DNA of 64,000 nucleotides, taken from Pontibacter actiniarum (GTDB lineage: Bacteria; Bacteroidota; Bacteroidia; Cytophagales; Hymenobacteraceae). Each line of letters opens with the position of its first letter. The stretch's first letter is position 1. The stretch is from assembly GCF_003585765.1 (NCBI RefSeq), contig NZ_CP021235.1, forward strand, positions 1,302,001-1,366,000. The letters are read 5' to 3'. This document shows positions 25,993 to 34,110 of this stretch, one piece after another. The translations under genes were made by a program, and so were the position numbers. The notes beneath the pieces were generated by a model. The model was not told the origin of the DNA. It did not search any database and worked only from the letters and a program-made list of their open reading frames with translations.

Positions 25993-28071
25993 TTAGTAGT
26001 TCAGCAATTCTTCCATTTTGGCTGCCACTTTCTCTGCATTCGGCAGCATCATTTTCTCCAGCTCCACATTCAAAGGAATGGCCGGAAGGTTGGCGGCACC
26101 CAACGTATAAATCGGCGCATCTAGTTTCTGGAAGCAATCTCTAGACAAGCGACCAGCCAGGGATTCAGCGAATGAGTTCATCAGCGGTTCTTCTGTCAGC
26201 ACCAGCGCTTTGCCGTGGCGCTCCACTGAGGCGCGTACTGTCTCGTAGTCCAGCGGGTTTAGCGTACGCAGGTCCACGATTTCTATACTGCCCGGGAATT
26301 GCTTTGAAGCGGTTTTTGCCCAGTATACGCCCATGCCGTAGGTAATCACCGTCATGCTGTTGCCCATGCGCATCTCCTCCTCGCTTGCCTGCTGCACCAT
26401 GTTCGCCTTGCCCAGTGGCAGGATGTAATCTTCGTCTGGTTCAAACGTTTTGGCGTCTTCAGTGCCCGGTACTTTAGACCAGTAAATGCCTTTGTGCTCC
26501 AGCATCACCACTGGATTCGGGTCCAGGAAAGCGGCTTTCATCAATCCTTTCATGTCGGCAGCGTTGCTCGGGAAAATTACCTTTATGCCGCGTATGTTCA
26601 GCAGCGTAGATTCTATACTTCCGGAGTGGTAAGGCCCGCCGCCGCCATAGGCCCCAATCGGTACGCGAATAACGGACTGAACCGGGAACTGGCCATTGCT
26701 CAGGTAGCAGCTTTTTGACAGCTCCTCCACCAGTTGGTTAATGCCTGGCCAGATATAATCAGCAAACTGTATCTCTACAATCGCTTTAGCACCTACCGCT
26801 GACATGCCTGCCGTAGAGCCAACTATGTAAGCTTCCTGAATTGGTGTGTTAAACACGCGGGCATCGCCATACTTCTTTGCCAACAATGCCGCTTCACGGA
26901 AAACACCGCCTAGCTCTCCGCCTACATCCTGGCCGTAAAAAAGCGCCTCAGGGTAAGTATTCAGGATATCATCCACAGCGTGCAGGGCAGCATCTACCAT
27001 GGTCACTTTCTCGGCACCTGCTGGGCTTCGTTCTCCTTTTTCTTCCGTTACCGGCGTTGGCGCAAACTCATGCTTGTCAAAAGAAGCCGGGTCTGGATTA
27101 GGTGCATTCAGCGCACGCTCATAATCGGCTGCTACCGTTTGCATGGCTTCCTGCTCCAGCAGTTTCACATCGTCTACCGACAATCCGGCTTCCAGGAGCA
27201 CTTCGCGCAATTTCGGAATCGGGTCATCTATGCTATGCTGTTGCAGGTTTTCTCCCCGGTACCACTCACGGCGCACACCGGAAGTATGGTGGCCCAGCAG
27301 CGGCACTTTGGCGTGCACGAGAATCGGTCTGCGTACTTTGCGCACATACTCGATGGCAACACGCATTCCTTCATACGATTCCTCGAAGTCGGAGCCGTTT
27401 ACGCGCAGGCGCTCCATCCCTTTAAAGCCAGCGGCATACTCAAAGGCGTCCATGGCGCGCATTTCTTTGCCTGTAGCCGAAATGCCCCAGTCGTTGTCCT
27501 GAATCAGGTAGATAATCGGCAGCCCCTTGAGCACCGCCATTTGGAAGGCTTCGGCAACTTCGCCTTCGGTTACGGAGCCATCCCCTAAAGAACAGAGCAC
27601 AATAGGGCGCTCCTCTCCTTTCAGCAGGCCCTGCCCCTCCAGGTAAGCCAGGCCATGGGCCATGCCTGTGGCCGGTATCGCCTGCATGCCGGTGGCAGAG
27701 CTTTGGTGCGGAATGGTCGGGAAGCCTTCTCGTTTCAGCGACGGGTGCCCATAGTAGGTGCGGCCGCCCGAGAAGGGATCATCGGCTTTGGCCATCAGCT
27801 GCAGCATCAGTTCATACGGCTGCAGGCCCATGCCCAGCAGCATCGAGTCATCGCGGTAGTAGAGGGAGGCGAAGTCATAAGGTTGCAGCTGCAGCGCGGC
27901 GGCCAGTTGTATGGCTTCGTGTCCGCGCGAGGTGCTGTGCACATACTTGCTGCAAATCGCCTTGTTTTCTTCGTAAGTATCTGCCAGGGTTTTGGCAGTA
28001 ATCATCAGTCGGTAAGCCTTTTTGAGTAGTTCCAGATCAAGTTTTATGGCTTCCAGGGTTTCGTTAGACAT
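25993..28071 (-). CDS. Branched-chain 2-oxo acid dehydrogenase E1, alpha-beta fusion
   Basis: A 692-residue thiamine-diphosphate enzyme in which E1-alpha (about 1-330) and E1-beta (about 365-692) are joined. The alpha half has the ThDP motif GDGSVTEGEVAEAF near 162, ending in QDN, and the phosphorylation-loop-like GHHTSGVRREWYRG segment. The beta half carries VDAALHAVDDIL, QFADYIWPGINQL and GAYGGGGPYHSGSIE. The fused architecture is common in Bacteroidota. It decarboxylates branched-chain keto acids for the multienzyme complex; E2 and E3 are not adjacent. A pyruvate-type specificity is less likely. Confidence 0.85.
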   Translation of the reverse strand: MSNETLEAIKLDLELLKKAYRLMITAKTLADTYEENKAICSKYVHSTSRGHEAIQLAAALQLQPYDFASLYYRDDSMLLGMGLQPYELMLQLMAKADDPFSGGRTYYGHPSLKREGFPTIPHQSSATGMQAIPATGMAHGLAYLEGQGLLKGEERPIVLCSLGDGSVTEGEVAEAFQMAVLKGLPIIYLIQDNDWGISATGKEMRAMDAFEYAAGFKGMERLRVNGSDFEESYEGMRVAIEYVRKVRRPILVHAKVPLLGHHTSGVRREWYRGENLQQHSIDDPIPKLREVLLEAGLSVDDVKLLEQEAMQTVAADYERALNAPNPDPASFDKHEFAPTPVTEEKGERSPAGAEKVTMVDAALHAVDDILNTYPEALFYGQDVGGELGGVFREAALLAKKYGDARVFNTPIQEAYIVGSTAGMSAVGAKAIVEIQFADYIWPGINQLVEELSKSCYLSNGQFPVQSVIRVPIGAYGGGGPYHSGSIESTLLNIRGIKVIFPSNAADMKGLMKAAFLDPNPVVMLEHKGIYWSKVPGTEDAKTFEPDEDYILPLGKANMVQQASEEEMRMGNSMTVITYGMGVYWAKTASKQFPGSIEIVDLRTLNPLDYETVRASVERHGKALVLTEEPLMNSFAESLAGRLSRDCFQKLDAPIYTLGAANLPAIPLNVELEKMMLPNAEKVAAKMEELLNY

Positions 28072-28158
28072 AGTGCGTGTTAAGGTTTGCCCGAATTTAC
28101 AAATTTTCAGCTTTTAAGTAAAATACGGAATGCGTTCGGCAAAACGCCGGAGAATCGG

Positions 28159-28166
28159 TAATTTTG
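28159..28166 (+). promoter_or_regulatory. Putative TAnnTTTG -7 box upstream of hemF
   Basis: TAATTTTG matches the Bacteroidota -7 consensus exactly. No clean -33 element is present upstream. If used, the transcript leader would include the inverted-repeat element at 28182-28316. Confidence 0.35.
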
Positions 28167-28181
28167 TGGCAAAGTTTAATC

Positions 28182-28316
28182 TAAGACATAAGACTAAGGA
28201 TACAAGACACAGGACTTACCATGTACCTATCTTTATGATGGAATACTACTTCACAAATGGCCCTAAGCACCTTTATGTTTTAGTCTTTTATCTTGTGTCC
28301 TTAGTCTTGTGTCTAA
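28182..28316. repeat. Inverted-repeat element of AAGACACAAG-like units, copy A
   Basis: Left arm 28182-28216 and right arm 28282-28316 pair at 29 of 35 positions around a 65-nt spacer. Both arms are built from irregular copies of AAGACAcAAG-like decamers. It shares CAAGACACAGGAC and GTCTTGTGTCTA with the element at 42547-42642. No open reading frame lies within. It is in the leader of hemF. Confidence 0.7.
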
Positions 28317-28342
28317 AAAATCAAATCTAGCGTCTAAAGAAT

Positions 28343-29245
28343 ATGTTTAGAGAAAAAGTAGAGGCGTTTATGCGCCAGTTCCAGTCAGACCTTTGCCATG
28401 CTTTGGAAACCTGCGACGGCGGTGCCAAGTTCAGTTCAGAAATCTGGCAGCATGAAGGCGGCGGCGGCGGTAACACCCGCGTGATTGAAGGCGGTAATGT
28501 GCTGGAAAAAGGCGGCGTAAACTTTTCTGCGGTGCAGGGCGAGCTATCGCCTCAGTTCCTGAAGGCGCTGCAAATGCCAGACCCGAACTACTTTGCTACC
28601 GGCGTATCGGTGGTGATGCACCCGAGCAGCCCCATGGTGCCGATCACGCACATGAACGTGCGCTACTTTGAGGCTGGCAACGGACAGGCCTGGTTTGGCG
28701 GCGGCATTGATCTTACGCCCATCTACCTGGACCTCAAGCAGGCACGCGAGTTCCATGAGCAGATGAAGGCCGTGTGCGATAAACATCACCCAAGCTATTA
28801 CCCGGAGTTCAAAAAATGGGCCGACGACTATTTCTATAACGAACACCGCGACGAGACACGCGGCGTGGGCGGCATTTTCTTCGATAGGTTAATGGCAACA
28901 GATGAGATAAGCATGGAAGACCGCCTGGCCTTTGTGCATGATGTGGCCTATGCCTTTGCTCCTTTTTATACATCCATCATCAACCAAAACCGCGACCTGC
29001 CTTACGGAGAGCGCGAAAAGCAATGGCAGCTCATGCGCCGTGGCCGTTACGTGGAGTTTAACCTGGTGTACGACCGTGGCACCAAATTCGGCCTGCTTAC
29101 CAAAGGCAGAATAGAGTCAATTTTGATGAGCTTGCCAACGCACGCTTCCTGGATTTATAACTTCACGCCAGAGGCAGGCAGCCCGGAGGAGCAGACACAG
29201 GAGTACCTGAAAAAAGACATCGACTGGATTAACGCCGGAAAGTAA
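28343..29245 (+). CDS. hemF: Oxygen-dependent coproporphyrinogen III oxidase
   Basis: HemF converts coproporphyrinogen III to protoporphyrinogen IX using O2, a late step of haem synthesis. The 300-residue length is normal. The N-terminal block WQHEGGGGGNTRVIEGG, the FGGGIDLTP segment, HHPSYYPEFKKW and RGVGGIFFD are hallmark regions. The strictly conserved histidines and aspartates of the active site are present in these blocks. It overlaps the PAP2 gene by one base (TAATG), so the two are translationally coupled. Haem demand links it loosely to the cytochrome oxidase genes 10 kb away. Confidence 0.95.
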   Translation: MFREKVEAFMRQFQSDLCHALETCDGGAKFSSEIWQHEGGGGGNTRVIEGGNVLEKGGVNFSAVQGELSPQFLKALQMPDPNYFATGVSVVMHPSSPMVPITHMNVRYFEAGNGQAWFGGGIDLTPIYLDLKQAREFHEQMKAVCDKHHPSYYPEFKKWADDYFYNEHRDETRGVGGIFFDRLMATDEISMEDRLAFVHDVAYAFAPFYTSIINQNRDLPYGEREKQWQLMRRGRYVEFNLVYDRGTKFGLLTKGRIESILMSLPTHASWIYNFTPEAGSPEEQTQEYLKKDIDWINAGK

Positions 29246-29820
29246 TGCTGGAGATGCTCGAGCAGCTGGATAAGGAGGCTTTCCTTTACCTGAATGAGAT
29301 GCACAGCCCTTTTTGGGATGCTGTGATGGTTTTTGTGTCGGAGAAGCTGGTATGGATACCTTTTTACCTGGGGTTGATTGTTTACCTGGTCTGGCGCTAC
29401 CGCCGCAAAAGTATACTGATGCTGCTGCTGGTGATCGTAGCCATCGGCTTGTCTGATTTTATCGCCTCCGGCATTATGAAGCCATACTTTATGCGCCTTC
29501 GCCCCTGCCACGACCCCACGCTCTCGGAGTTCATCAACATCGTGGAGGGCTGTGGCGGCCGGTTTGGCTTTATCTCCTCGCATGCGGCCAATACCTTTGC
29601 GCTGGCGGTTTTCTTTAGCCTGATTCTCTCAGACCGCTACCTGGCCTTCAAGGTCATACTTATTGCCTGGGCGGTGGTGGTTACCTACAGCCGCATTTAC
29701 CTCGGTGTGCACTTTCCGGGGGATGTGCTTTTGGGCGCCCTGCTGGGCTCCTTTATGGCGTATCTGTGCTCTCTGGCCTTTTACATCCTGGTGAACAAAT
29801 ATCCCTACTTTTCGCGTTAA
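29245..29820 (+). CDS. PAP2-family membrane phosphatase
   Basis: A 191-residue PAP2 phosphatase (undecaprenyl-pyrophosphate or phosphatidate type). The three signature blocks are visible: KPYFMRLRP near 81-89, FISSHAANT near 110 (S-S-H-A in place of P-S-G-H; the histidine is kept) and SRIYLGVHFPGDV near 150. Five to six membrane helices place the active site at the periplasmic face. Its ATG overlaps the hemF stop (TAATG), so expression is coupled to hemF. Undecaprenyl-PP recycling is a plausible role, but the substrate cannot be read. Confidence 0.82.
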   Translation: MLEMLEQLDKEAFLYLNEMHSPFWDAVMVFVSEKLVWIPFYLGLIVYLVWRYRRKSILMLLLVIVAIGLSDFIASGIMKPYFMRLRPCHDPTLSEFINIVEGCGGRFGFISSHAANTFALAVFFSLILSDRYLAFKVILIAWAVVVTYSRIYLGVHFPGDVLLGALLGSFMAYLCSLAFYILVNKYPYFSR

Positions 29821-29874
29821 ACCTTTGCAAGAAACTGCTGTTTTCCCAGTAGTCACTCAACAGCAGAAACAGGT

Positions 29875-32253
29875 TTGCGGATATTCAATCATTCATTTAT
29901 ACTTCTGGTAGGTCTGCTTTGCCTGCTGGTGCCGCCGGCAGTGGCGCAGTCTATCTATACGTTGTCGGGGCGGGTGCTGGATGCCACCACGGGTGAGGCG
30001 CTTGCGGGTGCCACCGTTTTCCTGAAAGAGCGCCCGGGCAATGGCACGATAACAGACGCCTCCGGTAGTTATAGCTTTACGGCTCCTGCCGGGGCGTACA
30101 GCGTTGTGTCCAAGTATATTGGCTACGACGAAAAGCAGCAGCAGCTGCAGCTCGACCGCAATACCGCGCTCACCTTCCGCCTGGCTCCCACGGCCTATGA
30201 CGTACAGGAGGTGGAGGTGGTTGCCACCCGCAAACCTCCCATCACAGAGACCCCCGTGATGGGCCAGCTGGAGTTGCCGCTGGAAACAATTAAAACCCTG
30301 CCGGTTATCTTTGGGGAGGTGGATATCCTGAAAACGGTGCAGCTCCTGCCCGGCGTGAAGTCGGCTGGGGAAGGAAGCACCGGCTTCTATGTGCGCGGCG
30401 GCGGCGCTGACCAGAACCTGGTGCTGCTCGACAAAGCCACCGTGTACAACCCCGGTCACCTGTTTAACTTCTTCTCCGTCTTCAACAGCGACGCCATCGA
30501 CAACACCACGCTGATAAAAGGCAGCATGCCGGCCCGCTACGGCGGTCGCCTTTCCTCTGTGCTCGATATCGGCATGAAGGAAGGCAGCCTGTCAGACTTT
30601 AAGGTGGACGGTGGCGTAGGGCTGATCTCCTCGCGGCTATCGGTGCAGGGGCCGCTGGCCGAGGACAAGGCCGCGTTTATACTTTCCGGCCGCCGCACGT
30701 ATGCCGACGCCGTGTTCAACCCTTTCCTGAAGGACACAGAACAGGGCGGTGTGCCCTACTATTTCTATGATATTAACGGGAAACTCAGCTTTGTGCTTTC
30801 GGAGCGGGACAGGCTCTACCTCAGTGGCTACTACGGCCGCGATGTGGGTGAGCTAACCTTGTCGGATGGGCGCTTTCAGTCTGAGTTTTTCTGGGGAAAT
30901 GCCAGCGCCACTGCCCGCTGGAACCATCGGTTCAGCGACCAGATGCAAGTGGATGTTTCGGGGGTGCTGAGCGACTATAAGTTTGAGTTTACCTGGGATT
31001 TTGGCGGCTTCAATACCGTGGTACAGACCGGCGTGCGCGACTACAGCGCCAACCTGGACTTCGACTATAAACCAAGCGCGCTGCATCACCTGCAGTACGG
31101 CGTGCAGTACACGTACCATCAGTTGCGCCCGCGCTCCGGGGTGGCCGAAGGTGTGGAGGGTCAGGATTTTAACACAGACCGCCTGCGCACCAAGTACGCC
31201 CACGAAACGTCCTTTTACCTGTCAGACGATATTTATGTAACGGACAGGCTGCTGCTTAGCCTTGGTTTGCGAAACAGTTACTTTAACCAGGTGGGGCCCT
31301 TTGAGCTGTATCGGTTTAACGAAAACCAGGTAGTGGTAGACTCCACGCTGTACCGCAGTGGCGAGGAGGTGGTGGCCTACAGTGCCTGGGAGCCGCGCGT
31401 GTCGCTGAACTACACCTTAAGCAAGAGCAGCTCCGTGAAGGCGGCTTTTACGAAGTCGGCGCAGTACCTGCACCTGGTATCCAATGCCTATACCACGCTG
31501 CCGCTGGATGTGTGGGTGCCCAGCTCGGCACTGGTGGAGCCGCAGCGGGCCACGCAGTATGCCCTGGGCTACTTTAAAACACTGAAGGGTAACCAGTACG
31601 AAGGCTCCGTGGAAGTATACTACAAGGACCTGGAAAACCAGCTGGAGTACCGCGAAGGCTTTGCCCCCGGCCCCAGCAACCGCGACCTGGAGTATGAATT
31701 TGTGAGCGGCGGCGGGGAGTCTTACGGCGTGGAGCTTTTCCTGCGCAAAAACTACGGCAACCTGCAGGGCTGGTTTGGCTATACCCTCTCCCGCACTACC
31801 CGCACGTTTCCGGACCTGAACGAGGGCAAGCTGTTCCCGGCGCGATACGACCGTCGCCACGACCTGTCTGTGGTGGCAAGCTACAAGTATAACGACCGCT
31901 GGACCTTTGGCGGCAGCTTCGTCTACGGCACCGGAGAGGCTACTACCCTGCCGGTGCGCCGCTATTACATTGAGGGCTCCGTAAACTACCAGTACGGCGA
32001 GCGCAACAGCTTCCGGATGGAGCCCACGCACCGCCTCGACCTGTCGGCTACCCTGCAGGCAAAGAAATGGAAGAATATCGAAAGCAGCTGGACCTTCTCC
32101 ATCTACAATGTGTACGGCCGCCGCAATCCGTTTCTGTATTACATCGATAATGAAGGAGAGCCGTTCGGGAACAACGTAAAGCTGCAGGCGAAGAAAACCT
32201 CCATCATCCCGTTCCCGCTGCCTTCTGTTACCTGGAACTTTAGCTGGAAATAA
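29875..32253 (+). CDS. TonB-dependent receptor with carboxypeptidase-like N-terminal domain
   Basis: A 792-residue outer-membrane receptor. A signal peptide (1-24, ends AVA-QS) leads into a carboxypeptidase-regulatory-like beta domain (about 28-115, LSGRVLDATTGEALAGATV). The plug follows (about 130-230, VRGGGADQNLVLLDKATVYNPGH is a typical segment), then a 22-strand barrel that ends in an aromatic TWNFSWK. The start is TTG at 29875. The DUF4249 lipoprotein gene follows after 2 bp, the usual partner arrangement in Bacteroidota. There is no SusD gene and no cognate sigma/anti-sigma pair, so the substrate is open. Confidence 0.9.
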   Translation: MRIFNHSFILLVGLLCLLVPPAVAQSIYTLSGRVLDATTGEALAGATVFLKERPGNGTITDASGSYSFTAPAGAYSVVSKYIGYDEKQQQLQLDRNTALTFRLAPTAYDVQEVEVVATRKPPITETPVMGQLELPLETIKTLPVIFGEVDILKTVQLLPGVKSAGEGSTGFYVRGGGADQNLVLLDKATVYNPGHLFNFFSVFNSDAIDNTTLIKGSMPARYGGRLSSVLDIGMKEGSLSDFKVDGGVGLISSRLSVQGPLAEDKAAFILSGRRTYADAVFNPFLKDTEQGGVPYYFYDINGKLSFVLSERDRLYLSGYYGRDVGELTLSDGRFQSEFFWGNASATARWNHRFSDQMQVDVSGVLSDYKFEFTWDFGGFNTVVQTGVRDYSANLDFDYKPSALHHLQYGVQYTYHQLRPRSGVAEGVEGQDFNTDRLRTKYAHETSFYLSDDIYVTDRLLLSLGLRNSYFNQVGPFELYRFNENQVVVDSTLYRSGEEVVAYSAWEPRVSLNYTLSKSSSVKAAFTKSAQYLHLVSNAYTTLPLDVWVPSSALVEPQRATQYALGYFKTLKGNQYEGSVEVYYKDLENQLEYREGFAPGPSNRDLEYEFVSGGGESYGVELFLRKNYGNLQGWFGYTLSRTTRTFPDLNEGKLFPARYDRRHDLSVVASYKYNDRWTFGGSFVYGTGEATTLPVRRYYIEGSVNYQYGERNSFRMEPTHRLDLSATLQAKKWKNIESSWTFSIYNVYGRRNPFLYYIDNEGEPFGNNVKLQAKKTSIIPFPLPSVTWNFSWK

Positions 32254-32255
32254 AT

Positions 32256-33191
32256 ATGAGACTAGCGCAAACCATCCTATCCGTTCTTTCTCTGGCGCTG
32301 CTGTTTGGCTGTGAGGAGGATGTGACCATTGACCTGCCCGCGGGCGAAGAACAGTTGGTGGTGGAAGGGCATATTGAGCAGGGCGCACCGCCAGTGCTCG
32401 TCCTGACCCGTTCCGTACCCGTGTTTGCCGATGCCTCGCTGGAAACGCTGGAGAAAAGTTTTGTGCACGATGCCAAGGTAACTGTTACCACAGGCGGGCA
32501 AAGCTATACTTTAAAGGAGGTGCCGTCAGGGGCTTTCTCAGAAGAACTTAAAAGGGCTGTTTCGTTGCAGATTGGGGTGCGGCCGGAACTGCTGAATGCC
32601 TCCGGGGGCTTTAACTTTTACGTTTATACTTCGGAAGAACTGCAGGGCGAGGTGGGGAAAAGCTACAGCCTTCGCATCAGCCATCAGGGTAAAACGCTTA
32701 CCGCTGTTACGACCATTCCGCAGCTGAACCCGCTGAGCGAGCTAACCATCTCGCCACACCCCAAACCTGAAGAGGACAGCCTGCGCATCCTGAACTACTC
32801 CTACACCGACCCCGACACCATCGGCAACAGCATCCGCTACTTTACCAAACGGAACAGTGAGCCATTTTACCCGGGGCTCTTTAACTCTGTTTTTAACGAT
32901 GAGCTGATCAATGGGGGCTCCATTACTTTCCCGCTGGACCGGGGGGAGCCGAAGGGGCAGGAAGAGATTGATGAGGATTTGTACAGCTATTTTGGAGTGG
33001 GTGACACGGTGACAGTGCGCTGGGCCGCTATCGACCTGCCGCACTACCGCTTTTGGAGCAGCCTGGAGAACGAGCAGAACAGCAACGGCAGCCCTATCGG
33101 GTCGCCTAACATTACGCGCTCCAACATCAAAGGTGGCCTGGGCGTGTGGGGAGGCTATGGTGTTACCTACCACACGCTCATCATCAGGTAA
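32256..33191 (+). CDS. DUF4249 lipoprotein
   Basis: A 311-residue lipoprotein with lipobox LLFGC (C19), followed by EEDVTIDLPAGEEQLVVEGHI, the opening typical of DUF4249. The body is beta-rich (Ig-like repeats) with low hydrophobicity. DUF4249 proteins are routinely encoded just after a TonB-dependent receptor, as here, and probably cap or assist it on the outer membrane. The ATG lies 2 bp after the receptor stop, so co-translation is likely. The substrate is unknown. Confidence 0.82.
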   Translation: MRLAQTILSVLSLALLFGCEEDVTIDLPAGEEQLVVEGHIEQGAPPVLVLTRSVPVFADASLETLEKSFVHDAKVTVTTGGQSYTLKEVPSGAFSEELKRAVSLQIGVRPELLNASGGFNFYVYTSEELQGEVGKSYSLRISHQGKTLTAVTTIPQLNPLSELTISPHPKPEEDSLRILNYSYTDPDTIGNSIRYFTKRNSEPFYPGLFNSVFNDELINGGSITFPLDRGEPKGQEEIDEDLYSYFGVGDTVTVRWAAIDLPHYRFWSSLENEQNSNGSPIGSPNITRSNIKGGLGVWGGYGVTYHTLIIR

Positions 33192-33204
33192 AGGCCGTGT
33201 GTCA

Positions 33205-34032
33205 TCAGGCTCTTTCGGGGGCCTGGAGAGCGTAACCGCAATTATAGCAATAGTTGGCTTCGGCCGGGTGCCCCTCTTCGTGGCAGTTGGGGCATGTGCG
33301 CGTGCCGGCCATCTTCTTGTCAGACCTGGACATTTCTACCGTTACGATGCCTGTCGGCACAGCTATAATGCCGTAGCCCATGATCATCACAAAGCTGGCC
33401 AGCACCTGGCCAAGCGCCGTCACCGGGGCTATGTCTCCGTATCCAACGGTGGTTAACGTAACAATGGCCCAATAAACGCTGGTGGGGATGCTGGTAAAGC
33501 CGCTCGCCTCGCCTTCGATGATGTACATCAAGGAGCCGATGATGATCACGAGCGTGATCACCGTGCCCAGAAAAACGGCAATTTTCGTTAAGCTAGCTTT
33601 CAGGGCGCTGGATAGCTGCTGCCCTTCGTTTATGAAGCGCGTCATCTTAAAGATGCGCGCTATCCGCAGCAGGCGCAGTACCCGCACCACTAGCAGGTAT
33701 TGCGTGCCAAGTATAAACAGGCTCAGGTACGTGGGGATGATGGAGAGTAAATCAACCAGCCCAAAAAAGGAGAAGATGTACTTAAACGGCCTGGGCGTGC
33801 TGTAAATCCGGAGAATGTACTCCACGGTGAAGATGATGGTGAAAGACCACTCCAGCGCCAGAAACAAGCGCAGGTGCTCCTGCCTTAGCTCAGCCACGCT
33901 CTCCAGCGAAACCGTGGCGACACTGGCCAGGATCAAAAGGAGCAGTATAACATCGAACGCTTTGCCTCCCGGTGTTTCTGCTTCAAAGATAATCGTATAC
34001 AGCCTCTGCTTTAAAGTGCTAGATCTAGTCAT
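33205..34032 (-). CDS. Voltage-gated-type potassium channel with C-terminal zinc ribbon
   Basis: A 275-residue ion channel with six membrane segments. The S4 helix carries arginines every third residue (R117, R120, R123, R126 in VVRVLRLLRIARIFK), and the pore filter TTVGYGD is at residues 194-200, so K+ selectivity is expected. After S6, about 20 linker residues lead to a zinc-ribbon-like end with C247, C250, C262 and C265 (CPNC...CYNC). The ribbon replaces the usual RCK or cyclic-nucleotide domain and could sense metal or redox state (inference). The DUF389 gene lies upstream on the same strand. Confidence 0.88.
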   Translation of the reverse strand: MTRSSTLKQRLYTIIFEAETPGGKAFDVILLLLILASVATVSLESVAELRQEHLRLFLALEWSFTIIFTVEYILRIYSTPRPFKYIFSFFGLVDLLSIIPTYLSLFILGTQYLLVVRVLRLLRIARIFKMTRFINEGQQLSSALKASLTKIAVFLGTVITLVIIIGSLMYIIEGEASGFTSIPTSVYWAIVTLTTVGYGDIAPVTALGQVLASFVMIMGYGIIAVPTGIVTVEMSRSDKKMAGTRTCPNCHEEGHPAEANYCYNCGYALQAPERA

Positions 34033-34038
34033 GCCGGG

Positions 34039-34076
34039 CTTTTATGTAAAGGGTTTATAGCCCCTTTACGTAAAAG
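34039..34076 (-). promoter_or_regulatory. Hairpin just ahead of the channel start codon
   Basis: Arms 34039-34053 and 34062-34076 pair at 14 of 15 positions with an 8-nt loop, 6 bp upstream of the channel gene's ATG. It could end the DUF389 transcript or, if transcribed, cover the ribosome-binding region of the channel gene. Confidence 0.5.
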
Positions 34077-34110
34077 TCCGCGCCAGGCTGGCAGCCAGGG
34101 TTCATTCCGC

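Noticed and set aside
31417-32388. Minus-strand open frame over the TonB-receptor 3' end
   Set aside because: Antisense to a good barrel domain and spans the junction with DUF4249; no recognisable segment.
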